Shown: piece by piece, positions 1-6,471 of the stretch
Numbering within the stretch: the first letter of the stretch is position 1
How the letters are laid out: every line of letters begins with the position of its first letter
NCBI GenBank assembly: GCA_015655165.1
Contig: JAATFN010000440.1
Span: 1-8,169, forward strand
Source: Betaproteobacteria bacterium
GTDB taxonomy: Bacteria > Pseudomonadota > Gammaproteobacteria > Burkholderiales > Burkholderiaceae_D
Length of the DNA stretch: 8,169 nucleotides
Direction of reading: 5' to 3'
Notes under the pieces: generated by a model
The model's input: the letters and a program-made list of their open reading frames with translations, nothing else
What the model was told of the DNA's origin: nothing
Database searches by the model: none
Made by a program: the position numbers and the translations under genes

Positions 1-1
1 C

Positions 2-739
2 GGGTCGTTATGTCCTGAGGATGGACAAGCAAATCCCAGATTGGTTTCTCCAGCATTCGCACGCGCTGCTATTGCACATGGTGCACAGATACTAGAACGT
101 ACCAGCGTTATTGAGGCTTTCCATAACGGCCAACAGTTTTTATTGCACACTTCATCTGGTATGGAAGTTCGTGCTGATGTACTGATCAATTGTGCCGGGG
201 CTCGGGCAGATAAATTAGCTGCCATGTTTGGGGATGTCGTTCCCATGACGCATGGTCATCCAAGCATGGTTGTGACCGAACCGATTCCTTATTTTTTACA
301 ATGGAGTCTTGGCGTTCAAGGCGGAAGCATTTACTGTCGTCAGGTCGCACGCGGCAATGTCGTGTTAGGTGGTGGCCGTGGTTATGAACAGAATGACCAA
401 AGTGCGCGTGCATCACATGCTTCTATTACGATGTTGTTACCTCAAGCCATCGAATTACTTCCCACATTACGGCATGCCCACATTATTCGTACCTGGAGTG
501 GTGTTGAGGGTTATTTGCCGGATAAGCAGCCGGTATTAGGTGCAAGCTGCCGGCAGCCCGGGCTATTTCATGGTTTTGGATTTTCTGGCGCAGGATTTCA
601 AATAGGTCCTGCGGCAGGCGAGGTTCTGGCCGAACTTATTCATGATGGGCATACTGATATTGTTTTGGATGCTTTTTCTGTTGAACGTTTTAATTCTCCT
701 GTTGATTCACTTACTAGCACTGAAAGGATACACGCATGA
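2..739 (+). CDS. FAD-dependent oxidoreductase, DAO family (D-amino acid/glycine/sarcosine oxidase-like), 5' truncated
   Basis: This is the C-terminal part of a DAO-fold flavoenzyme. The family oxidises the C-N bond of amino acids, N-alkyl amino acids or related amines, giving an imine that hydrolyses to a 2-oxo acid or aldehyde. The frame is open to the left edge, and the residues read there (CPEDGQANP, bases 11-37) fit the conserved P-x-DG-x3-P region of the family. The gene therefore starts outside the window, and the TTG at 41 is not its start. NCAGARA (near 190-210) matches the typical end of the FAD-binding fold. The C-terminal signature GFGFSGAGFQIGP (572-610) is the family's second FAD-contacting segment. 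About 245 residues are present of a usual 370-430. Its TGA overlaps the next gene's ATG (ATGA), so translation is probably coupled and the two products likely share a substrate. The exact substrate cannot be told; opine, hydroxyproline, sarcosine or D-amino acid oxidation are all possible. Confidence 0.85.
   Translation, partial: GSLCPEDGQANPRLVSPAFARAAIAHGAQILERTSVIEAFHNGQQFLLHTSSGMEVRADVLINCAGARADKLAAMFGDVVPMTHGHPSMVVTEPIPYFLQWSLGVQGGSIYCRQVARGNVVLGGGRGYEQNDQSARASHASITMLLPQAIELLPTLRHAHIIRTWSGVEGYLPDKQPVLGASCRQPGLFHGFGFSGAGFQIGPAAGEVLAELIHDGHTDIVLDAFSVERFNSPVDSLTSTERIHA
724..728 (+). promoter_or_regulatory. Ribosome binding site of the binding-protein gene
   Basis: AAGGA lies 7 bases before the ATG at 736, inside the end of the oxidoreductase gene. 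It supports the ATG at 736 as the start even though it overlaps the upstream stop codon. Confidence 0.75.
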
Positions 740-1803
740 AATCGCTTTCTAAGATCCCGCATATAGGACATTGTATAACTACGGCTTTATGGCTTAGCGC
801 GTTTGTCGCAACTGGCGTTGCTCACGCCGAAACAAAAACACTGTACGTCGGTATGAATGGCGGCAATATGGAAAAAACATTCACACAAAATGTGTTTGGC
901 CCATTTGAGAAAAAGCATAATGTAAAAATTGTTGTGGTCCCGGGTGGATCATCCGATATTTTGGCAAAAGCACAAGCCGCCCGAGATAAACCGCAAATGC
1001 ATATTATGTTTCTCGATGATGGTGTGATGTATCGTGCGATCGGCATGGGTTTGTGTGAGAAACAAAACCCCAATCCTAATCTGGCCGATTTGCGTCCTGT
1101 GGCCCGTATTAAAGGTGATATGGCAACCGGTGTCACCATTAGTATGACAGGGCTTGCCTACAATACAAAAATATATCAAGAAAAAGGTTGGGCAAAACCC
1201 ACTTCCTGGATGGAAATGGCTGATCCAAAATTGAAAGGCAAAGTGATTTTTCAGTCTTTATCTTCGTCAACATTTGGCTTACACGGTTTTCTGAGTTTCA
1301 ACAAGATTCAAGGCGGCACGGATGATAATGTCGAGCCCGGTTTTAAAGCATGGCCTACGACTGTAGGTCCCAATGTCGTCGAATATATTTCAAACTCTGC
1401 CAAAATATCAGAAATGGCCCAGACAGGAGAAGCCGCACTGTTTCCCTACACATTGACACAGACCAATATACTGAAAAGTAAAGGTATTCCGGTCGAGTAT
1501 GTGCATCCGAAAGAAGGTGGCGTTGTATTGATCGTTGCCCAATGTGTGGTTGCCAATAATAGTGAACCAGAATTATCACAGCAGTTGGCCGAGTATTTGA
1601 TCAGTGCTGACGCACAAGCAAAAGCACTGGAAAACGGTTCGTTTAATCCAACGAATACAAAAGTGCAAGTTACAGGTCCTGCAGCCGAAGATCAAAAACG
1701 CATCAATGCCTATTTGCTTAATTCGCGTGCCTTGGATTGGGATGCGGTCAATAAGCATCGTGCAGTCTGGAATACACGTTGGAACCGCACGATCGAGCGT
1801 TAA
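736..1803 (+). CDS. ABC transporter periplasmic substrate-binding protein, putative spermidine/putrescine (PotD-like) type
   Basis: The 355-residue product is a periplasmic solute-binding protein that would deliver its ligand to an inner-membrane ABC importer. Residues 1-31 are a Sec signal peptide: basic start, hydrophobic core around 14-28, and an AHA|ET cleavage site. The mature part has the features I know from the 'putative spermidine/putrescine' binding proteins: DDGVMYRAIGMGLC, TGLAYNTK, GWAKPTSW, a DPKLKGKV segment, and the C-terminal DWDAVNKHRAVWNTRWNR block. Length is normal for the family. The start follows an AAGGA 7 bases upstream and overlaps the oxidoreductase stop by 4 bases. 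No permease or ATPase gene is visible here; they may lie upstream of the window. True polyamine binding is not proven. Relatives of this subgroup often sit beside amine oxidoreductases, so the ligand may be what the upstream enzyme oxidises. Confidence 0.88.
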   Translation: MKSLSKIPHIGHCITTALWLSAFVATGVAHAETKTLYVGMNGGNMEKTFTQNVFGPFEKKHNVKIVVVPGGSSDILAKAQAARDKPQMHIMFLDDGVMYRAIGMGLCEKQNPNPNLADLRPVARIKGDMATGVTISMTGLAYNTKIYQEKGWAKPTSWMEMADPKLKGKVIFQSLSSSTFGLHGFLSFNKIQGGTDDNVEPGFKAWPTTVGPNVVEYISNSAKISEMAQTGEAALFPYTLTQTNILKSKGIPVEYVHPKEGGVVLIVAQCVVANNSEPELSQQLAEYLISADAQAKALENGSFNPTNTKVQVTGPAAEDQKRINAYLLNSRALDWDAVNKHRAVWNTRWNRTIER

Positions 1804-1811
1804 ATGACCAA

Positions 1812-1827
1812 CATGATTATTATCATG
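1812..1827. repeat. Short perfect inverted repeat after the binding-protein gene
   Basis: CATGAT (1812-1817), loop TATT, ATCATG (1822-1827), starting 8 bases after the stop codon. There is no T-tract after it, so it is not a terminator by itself. It could be an operator, or a stabilising hairpin at the 3' end of the mRNA, or chance in AT-rich DNA. Confidence 0.4.
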
Positions 1828-1828
1828 A

Positions 1829-1876
1829 GCCTCGCTCTTCATTGTCTTCATGAAAGAAGGTGTGGGGCGATTTTTT
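1829..1876 (+). terminator. Candidate intrinsic terminator between the binding-protein and hydratase genes
   Basis: As RNA, GCCTCGC (1829-1835) can pair fully with GTGGGGC (1862-1868) using two G-U pairs. Above it CTTC (1837-1840) pairs with GAAG (1856-1859), with a small internal loop between the two helices. Two bases later there is a run of six T (1871-1876). The stem is imperfect, so termination may be partial. If it works, it separates the oxidoreductase/binding-protein unit from the hydratase gene. Confidence 0.5.
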
Positions 1877-1916
1877 ATGCGACAATAATAAGATTCTATT
1901 GATAACAGTTAGCAAC

Positions 1917-1922
1917 AAGGAG
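1917..1922 (+). promoter_or_regulatory. Ribosome binding site that fixes the hydratase start
   Basis: AAGGAG sits 9 bases before the ATG at 1932. It decides the start against the in-frame upstream ATG at 1860, which lies inside the candidate terminator hairpin and would add 24 residues with no resemblance to the family. Confidence 0.85.
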
Positions 1923-1931
1923 ACCACCCAT

Positions 1932-2696
1932 ATGACAGTTCAAACAGATACAGCAGCACATCACTTGTTAACGGCAAGACAAGCAGGCATTCCTGGTGCG
2001 CGCATTCCGGAAGCGGTTCGTCCAGCAAATATCGAAGATGCATTTGCGATTCAGGAGCAAGTCACTGCATTGTCAGGGCAGGAAATCGGTGCATGGAAAT
2101 GTTCTTTGCCATCTGATGGAAAAGTTTCTGCAGCACCAATTTATGCAATAGACATTACTACTTCTGCGCCAAAAGTGTGGGATGCAGGGACAACAGCACG
2201 CGTTGAACCTGAAGTTGCTTATGTATTGAATAAAGACTTGCCACCACGTGCTACACCCTATACCGAGGAAGAAGTACGTGGTGCAATTGGCGAGGCAAGA
2301 CTGGTATTGGAGCTACTCGGTTGCCGTTATGCAGATCCGACCGGCTATACGTTTCCGGAAATGCTGGCAGACCGATTGCAGAATCAGGGGTTGTTTATTG
2401 GCCCTGTGATTGGCAACCATTTCGAGCAAGAGCTGGGCACTTTCCCGATTACGATTACCGCAGAGAAGGGTGTGGTATCGACACACAAGGGTGTGCATCC
2501 TAATGGACATCCCTCCAAGCCGTTCTACTGGTTAGTGAACTTTTTAAATACACGTCACACGGGTTTACGTGCAGGGCAGATTGTGACTACCGGTTCCTAT
2601 GATGGCGCCATTCATGTGCCGTTCAATGAGCAACTGTCATTCCAGTTTGGTGGACTTGGTACACTCACAACCCGGTTTGCCCAATTACGCAAGTAA
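1932..2696 (+). CDS. 2-keto-4-pentenoate hydratase / fumarylacetoacetate hydrolase-like enzyme (MhpD family)
   Basis: The 254-residue cytoplasmic protein belongs to the MhpD branch of the FAH superfamily: metal-dependent enzymes that hydrate, decarboxylate or cleave 2-oxo acids such as 2-hydroxypenta-2,4-dienoate or 4-oxalocrotonate. Visible hallmarks are the RPANIEDAFAIQE start region (30-42), GAWK (53-56), and the acidic metal-binding set E92-x-E94 in VEPEVAY with E127 in LVLELLG. The C-terminal G-x-IVTTGS block is also present (about residues 220-230). Length matches single-domain members (about 250-270). It is complete and follows a strong AAGGAG site. It lies 128 bases after the binding-protein gene, with a candidate terminator between them, so it may have its own promoter. 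A link to the upstream oxidase is plausible because that enzyme type can yield a 2-oxo acid, but this is inference. The substrate is unknown; decarboxylase or hydrolase activity is equally possible. Confidence 0.85.
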   Translation: MTVQTDTAAHHLLTARQAGIPGARIPEAVRPANIEDAFAIQEQVTALSGQEIGAWKCSLPSDGKVSAAPIYAIDITTSAPKVWDAGTTARVEPEVAYVLNKDLPPRATPYTEEEVRGAIGEARLVLELLGCRYADPTGYTFPEMLADRLQNQGLFIGPVIGNHFEQELGTFPITITAEKGVVSTHKGVHPNGHPSKPFYWLVNFLNTRHTGLRAGQIVTTGSYDGAIHVPFNEQLSFQFGGLGTLTTRFAQLRK

Positions 2697-2698
2697 AG

Positions 2699-2730
2699 GA
2701 AAGGCCGATCAGTAGGTCTGGCTTTTCTGT
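2699..2730 (+). terminator. Intrinsic terminator after the hydratase gene
   Basis: The hairpin starts 3 bases after the stop codon. GAAAGGCC plus GATC (2699-2710) pairs with GGTC (2715-2718) and GGCTTTTC (2720-2727) around an AGTA loop. One T is bulged and there are two G-U pairs as RNA. The 3' arm runs into TTTTCTGTT. The wobble pairs favour the + strand transcript, fitting the end of the left-hand operon. Confidence 0.6.
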
Positions 2731-2732
2731 TC

Positions 2733-2809
2733 CATGCTGATGCCAATACTACTGCAGTGTACTAAACCAACACTTAGTACACCTGCTTAATTACAGGGGT
2801 GTCAGCATG
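2733..2809. repeat. Nested palindromic element between convergent operons
   Basis: Two inverted repeats lie one inside the other. The outer pair is CATGCTGA (2733-2740) and TCAGCATG (2802-2809), extendable on the + strand RNA to 12 pairs using two G-U. The inner pair is GTGTACTAA (2757-2765) and TTAGTACAC (2774-2782) around an 8-base loop, extended by three more pairs past a single bulged C at 2783. There is no T-tract on either side, so it is not a standard intrinsic terminator. It fills the gap between the hydratase terminator and the end of the HlyD gene. It could be an mRNA-end stabiliser for one or both operons, a repeated extragenic palindrome, or a protein-binding site. Confidence 0.6.
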
Positions 2810-2813
2810 ATGG

Positions 2814-3704
2814 CTATATCTGGTCGGCTTGTGTATCGGGATGCACAATGACTGTGGCAGTCTGGCCTGAAATCAGTCGCACATCTTCTGGAACCTGGTC
2901 AAGTGTGATACGTACCGGAATACGTTGAGCCAATCGTACCCAGTTAAATGTCGGGTTGATGTTGGGCAGTAAGTTACTACTGACTGTTCTGTCGCGATCG
3001 GCGACACCGTTTGAAAAACTGTCGACATGACCTTTTAACAAGGTACTTTGACCCATTAGCTGCACAGTAGCACGGTTATTCAAATGAATGCCGGGTAATT
3101 TTGTTTCTTCAAAGTAGCCTTCCACATAAAACGAGTCGCTATCTATGATTGCCATGACTGCATTTGCAGAAGCGGCATAAGCACCAGGCTGTAGATCCAG
3201 ATTGGTGACGACACCATTGACTGGCGAAATGATTTTTGTGCGTGCCAGATTCAATGCGGCTAATTCACGCGCAGAGATGGCTTGATCAAGCGCGGCGCGT
3301 AATTGTTCAACACGTGATTGACTTTCTTCGGTGGCCTCTTTAGAGACTGCTTCTTGCAGTTTGACATTACGTTGTGCTTGTCGCATCGCCTGATTCAATT
3401 CGGCAGATTGTGATTGTTCGGCCGCTTTGGCTTGCTGTAATGCAAGTCTAAAACGCGTTGGATCGATTTCAAAGAGTACCTCGCCGACTTTCACATGCGT
3501 ATTATCATGGACATACACGCGAGTAATTTGACCGCTGACATCAGGGGCAATTTGTACGACATTGGCTTTGACGCGACCATCGCGTGTCCATGGTTCTACT
3601 TCGTAGTGGACCCATAGTCGATAAGAAACAAATGCTGCGGCGATGACAGCAACAGAGGTGATGGCAACACGGCCAATGGTAGCGGAGGAAAATTTAGTGA
3701 ACAC
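2814..3704 (-). CDS. HlyD-family membrane fusion (periplasmic adaptor) protein of the efflux pump, AaeA/EmrA-like
   Basis: The 296-residue adaptor is anchored in the inner membrane and should link the FUSC permease to an outer-membrane channel. One N-terminal membrane segment (about 13-31) is followed by PWTRDG (38-43), typical of AaeA-like adaptors. The first half of the lipoyl/barrel-sandwich domain is at about 47-81 (IAPDVSG, then VGEVLFEIDP). A long coiled-coil hairpin rich in A, Q, E and R follows (about 85-155). The second lipoyl half (TKIISPVNGVV, 156-166) and the beta-barrel region come last. The start is GTG, because no ATG lies upstream in frame after the DUF1656 stop. The gap between the two genes is a single base, and no strong ribosome site is seen, so translational coupling is likely. 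It is the last gene of the operon. It lacks a lipoprotein signal. Confidence 0.88.
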   Translation of the reverse strand: MFTKFSSATIGRVAITSVAVIAAAFVSYRLWVHYEVEPWTRDGRVKANVVQIAPDVSGQITRVYVHDNTHVKVGEVLFEIDPTRFRLALQQAKAAEQSQSAELNQAMRQAQRNVKLQEAVSKEATEESQSRVEQLRAALDQAISARELAALNLARTKIISPVNGVVTNLDLQPGAYAASANAVMAIIDSDSFYVEGYFEETKLPGIHLNNRATVQLMGQSTLLKGHVDSFSNGVADRDRTVSSNLLPNINPTFNWVRLAQRIPVRITLDQVPEDVRLISGQTATVIVHPDTQADQI

Positions 3705-3705
3705 G

Positions 3706-3915
3706 TTAAAAGATCTGCCCAGGTAATAAGAAAGTAAAGGCGCCTAAAATAAGAATGAATAGCGAAAAATCAAATAGTGCCGAGTGCCAGATGAAGCGGT
3801 AAAAACCGATGCGTGCCAGCGTATAGCTGACGAGTCTGGTGCATACCAGTGAAATAATGCCAAGTATGAGCAACCAGGGAATGTAAATGCCGTATAAATT
3901 GAATTCGCCAATCAT
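3706..3915 (-). CDS. DUF1656 small inner-membrane protein (AaeX-like) of the efflux operon
   Basis: The 69-residue protein has two hydrophobic segments (about 12-33 and 45-65) and the family's start, E-F-x-L-x-G-I-Y-I-P (4-13). DUF1656 proteins nearly always accompany FUSC permeases and HlyD adaptors in AaeXAB-like operons. They are thought to assist the pump in the inner membrane, but no molecular role is established that I know of. Its ATG overlaps the permease stop codon (ATGA on the - strand), and its own stop is one base before the HlyD start, so it is embedded in the operon. Length is normal for the family. Confidence 0.88.
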   Translation of the reverse strand: MIGEFNLYGIYIPWLLILGIISLVCTRLVSYTLARIGFYRFIWHSALFDFSLFILILGAFTFLLPGQIF

Positions 3916-5960
3916 GATGCTGTTATCCGGGAAACGTTGCGCGGTGTATATGCAGGCGCATCGGGAAATAAATCCTGACGTAGGCTCGCCAATGTCGATG
4001 CTGCTAATTGATGTTGTACATGGCAGGCTGCCTGTAGTGTTTCATCGATTATTTGTAAAAGCGCGCGCTGATCGGCATTAAACACATAACCTTTGTCTGC
4101 ATCTTGTTTGTTAAAGTGTAGCGCCAGTTGTGTCATTAATGGTGACAGGGAAATGGTTTGTGCAAGCAAGGCAGGGGCCATCTGACGCAACTGGACCATG
4201 CGCAAGCCAACGCGCAAATCACGTAACGCATCATTGGCATAGGTTTCATTTGGCAGACCACTCATTGCAAGACGGGGAGTTAATAAGGCAATGCGGTCTA
4301 ACGTTCGCATTGTTACTTCTGCGGTAGAAGGTACATCGGCTGTTGTGGCAACAGAAGACAATTCCTTCCAGCCGGCATATAAGATGCGTCTGGCAGTCCA
4401 TTGGGCACTAAATGTGCGTAGCAATCGTGTAAAAAATACGGCGGCAGATATGCCTAGTATTTGTCCTAGATTGCTGTCGATAAAATACACAAAACTGAAT
4501 GTATTGGTGTCTTGCATGCTTAATGTTCCGGCAATTCCGAATACCAATGCCAAAGCAGGCAAGGTGGTCGATGGGCGTGCAAGATAACAGCCGATAAGCA
4601 AAAACGCAGGTGCGATGACGACAACCATCATCGTAAAATTGTGCACGGCCGGCAAGGCGACGAGCATGTAAAAAGCCGAAATCGGAATCGAGATGTACAT
4701 GAATTTCAGATAGATTTTTATGCCCGCAACCGGGTTGTCCTGAGTTGCGAACAAACAGCAAAATACAGCTGCCATCATTGGTGCGGCAGAGCCACTTGCC
4801 CAGCCGGTAAAAATCCAGAATGCACAGCAGACAGTGATGGCGATAACAGCTGCGAATGCAGAACGTAGTGCAATGCCGTGATCACGGTGTAATACGCTAG
4901 TCGACATGCGGGTTTGTTTGCCAAGATTGAGTGGTTTCTCGCCGCGCGCAACGCGCCCGATATTCTGGCGCAGGATCTGGCAATCCTCATAATTGTCGAG
5001 TAATGCATGCATCTGCATGCATAGATTCAGCAACAAAATGTCGGACCAGCTACTTTGTGTATGCACTGTCGGCGCCAATATGTCGATGTCGTTGTGCAGA
5101 CGCGCGGTTTTTTGTTTGTCCAGGGCAATGTCCTTATGTATCCACTCTCTGATACCCTGCAAGACAGAACGGCATTGTGCCAGACTGTTTGCCGCGCCAT
5201 GTTTACGTAAGGCCTGCAAGCGGTTCTCAATAGAAGAAACGACAGGCACGAGCATGGTCAATTTGTCTTGCAGAGCACTGATGGAGTGTGACATCCAGCG
5301 CAAGTTGGATGTATCGAAAGGTAAATGTGTTGCCATGACACGTAATTCTGTAATGTCGGATGCCAGTGTTTTACGGTCGCGTGATGTTTTCTCGGATTCC
5401 GGTGACGCAATGGCATCTTCAACCCAGCGCTGGACATCGGCAATGGCTTTGTCAAGACGCGCGAGTAATGCCGGTCCCAGACTTTGAGGCAGTACCAGTG
5501 TGTGCACAAGCGATGCGCAGAGAATACCGATACAGATTTCTTCTACACGTGCTAATCCGACATCGAATAATGTCAATGGTTCAGTGACGACAGGAAAGGC
5601 GATTAATGCGGCTGTGTAGCCTGCGAGCATAAAAACATAAGCGCGAGGTGTGCGGTCTAACAACGACATATATAAACAAAAGCCGACCCAGCAAGCGAGT
5701 GCAAGAGAGAGTAGTTCTGGTGAGTTGATTAGATAAGGCACCATGATCAACGTTGCAGTGCAGCCTAAGAACGTACCGCCGACACGATATACGGCTTTGG
5801 AGCGTACGGCACCGGCTAAGGGGCTAGCGACTATATAGGCAGTCATCATCGACCAGAAAGGGCGTGGTAACGCCAACCGCGACGCAATATACAATGCCAG
5901 CATCGATGCAATAAAACATTTAAGCGAGTACATCATCTCGCTGTTGTTAGGCAGTTTCAC
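3912..5960 (-). CDS. FUSC-family inner-membrane efflux permease (AaeB-like aromatic acid exporter)
   Basis: This is the transport subunit of an efflux pump. Relatives export aromatic carboxylic acids, fusaric acid or other toxic organic compounds across the inner membrane. From the start chosen here it has 682 residues with the duplicated FUSC layout. A first membrane block (about 12-158) contains SLKCFIASMLALYIA, LPRPFWSMMTAYIV, PLAGAVRSKAVYRV and RVEEICIG (138-145). A cytosolic helical domain follows (about 160-358), then a second membrane block (about 364-515) with FTGWASGSAAPMMAA (384 onward), then a cytosolic tail. Start choice: the frame is open to an ATG at 6023, but that lies 67 bases inside marR. 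GTG at 5960 overlaps the marR stop as GTGA and gives a KLPNNSEMMYSLK start typical of the family; ATG at 5936 is the alternative. The gene sits between marR and the DUF1656 gene, overlapping both by 4 bases. Confidence 0.87.
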   Translation of the reverse strand: MKLPNNSEMMYSLKCFIASMLALYIASRLALPRPFWSMMTAYIVASPLAGAVRSKAVYRVGGTFLGCTATLIMVPYLINSPELLSLALACWVGFCLYMSLLDRTPRAYVFMLAGYTAALIAFPVVTEPLTLFDVGLARVEEICIGILCASLVHTLVLPQSLGPALLARLDKAIADVQRWVEDAIASPESEKTSRDRKTLASDITELRVMATHLPFDTSNLRWMSHSISALQDKLTMLVPVVSSIENRLQALRKHGAANSLAQCRSVLQGIREWIHKDIALDKQKTARLHNDIDILAPTVHTQSSWSDILLLNLCMQMHALLDNYEDCQILRQNIGRVARGEKPLNLGKQTRMSTSVLHRDHGIALRSAFAAVIAITVCCAFWIFTGWASGSAAPMMAAVFCCLFATQDNPVAGIKIYLKFMYISIPISAFYMLVALPAVHNFTMMVVVIAPAFLLIGCYLARPSTTLPALALVFGIAGTLSMQDTNTFSFVYFIDSNLGQILGISAAVFFTRLLRTFSAQWTARRILYAGWKELSSVATTADVPSTAEVTMRTLDRIALLTPRLAMSGLPNETYANDALRDLRVGLRMVQLRQMAPALLAQTISLSPLMTQLALHFNKQDADKGYVFNADQRALLQIIDETLQAACHVQHQLAASTLASLRQDLFPDAPAYTPRNVSRITAS

Positions 5961-6415
5961 GGCGTGGGCAATAGGTAGTCCTGAGTGGCATTGGCTTTGA
6001 TTGCTTGAATAGTGCGTAAGCAAGCATCGATGTCGGCTTGGGGAATATGCGCAAACATTGCACGGCGAAACGGTATGAGGGTACTTTCAAGTTGTGTGGC
6101 ACGCGATTGGCCGGCGGCAGTGAGACTCAGGATTTTAGCGCGCCGGTCATTCGGATCGTCTGTGCGCACAACCAACCCTGACTCGACTAATTGGTCGATT
6201 ACGCGGACAAGCGAGGCAGCTTCAAGACTGAGCGCTTCGGCAATCACACCAGGGCGTACACCATTGCCAATGCGGCTGATCAACAGAATCGGCCAAGCTG
6301 TTGCATGGGATAAATCAAAGCTTCCGGCAACTTTGTTGGCAGCTGAAATATAAGCGCGGGCAGCCTGCGTTAATGTCATCGTGACACTTAATAATAGACG
6401 ATCTGAGGGATCCAT
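5957..6415 (-). CDS. MarR-family transcriptional regulator, probable autorepressor of the efflux operon
   Basis: The 152-residue winged-helix regulator is the first gene of the efflux operon. A MarR dimer binds palindromic DNA and is usually released by phenolic or other organic ligands. N-terminal helices (about 7-30) should form part of the dimer interface. The helix-turn-helix is around 53-79, with recognition helix SLEAASLVRVIDQLVESG (63-80). The wing carries R84-x-D-D-x-x-D90-R-R-A-K-I-L, the standard MarR signature, followed by LTAAG. The ATG at 6415 is preceded by AGGT 5 bases upstream, inside one arm of the inverted repeat at 6421-6467. That makes autorepression very likely. Its stop overlaps the FUSC start by 4 bases. 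The effector is unknown and is probably a substrate of the pump. Confidence 0.88.
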   Translation of the reverse strand: MDPSDRLLLSVTMTLTQAARAYISAANKVAGSFDLSHATAWPILLISRIGNGVRPGVIAEALSLEAASLVRVIDQLVESGLVVRTDDPNDRRAKILSLTAAGQSRATQLESTLIPFRRAMFAHIPQADIDACLRTIQAIKANATQDYLLPTP

Positions 6416-6420
6416 AATTG

Positions 6421-6467
6421 ACCTAAATACTTAGTAGGCTAAATATTATCATACTAAGTATTTAGGT
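6421..6467. promoter_or_regulatory. Operator of the marR-efflux operon: perfect 16-base inverted repeat
   Basis: ACCTAAATACTTAGTA (6421-6436) and TACTAAGTATTTAGGT (6452-6467) are exact reverse complements around a 15-base AT-rich spacer. The repeat ends 5 bases before the marR ATG. Each arm holds a 9-base near-palindrome (TACTTAGTA and TACTAAGTA, centres 24 bases apart), so each arm could bind one MarR dimer. The spacer holds the likely -10 region and one arm covers the AGGT ribosome site, so binding would block both transcription and the leader. Assignment to this MarR protein is inferred from position. Confidence 0.8.
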
Positions 6468-6471
6468 GCAA
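6445..6471 (-). promoter_or_regulatory. Candidate promoter of the marR-efflux operon
   Basis: On the - strand, GATAAT (6450-6445) or the overlapping TATGAT (6453-6448) is a good -10 match lying between the two operator arms. The best -35 candidate is TTGCAC (6471-6466), which is poor and gives short spacing (15 or 12). A start near 6438 would leave a leader of about 23 bases. The weak -35 makes the exact elements uncertain. Confidence 0.35.

Noticed and set aside
41..739. Complete gene starting at TTG 41
   Set aside because: The frame is open to the left edge and the residues before 41 fit the conserved oxidase sequence, so the gene is cut by the window.
1604..1807. 67-residue + strand open frame overlapping the binding-protein gene
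   Set aside because: Shadow frame inside a well-supported gene, with no ribosome site or domain.
1860..1931. N-terminal extension of the hydratase from the ATG at 1860
   Set aside because: It lies in a hairpin with a T-run, has no ribosome site and no family resemblance, while ATG 1932 has AAGGAG at proper spacing.
4993..5487. 164-residue + strand open frame
   Set aside because: It is antisense to the FUSC gene, cysteine- and arginine-rich with no domain; a shadow frame.
5961..6023. Longer FUSC start at ATG 6023
   Set aside because: It would overlap marR by 67 bases, and the added residues do not resemble FUSC N-termini. GTG 5960 with a 4-base overlap fits better.
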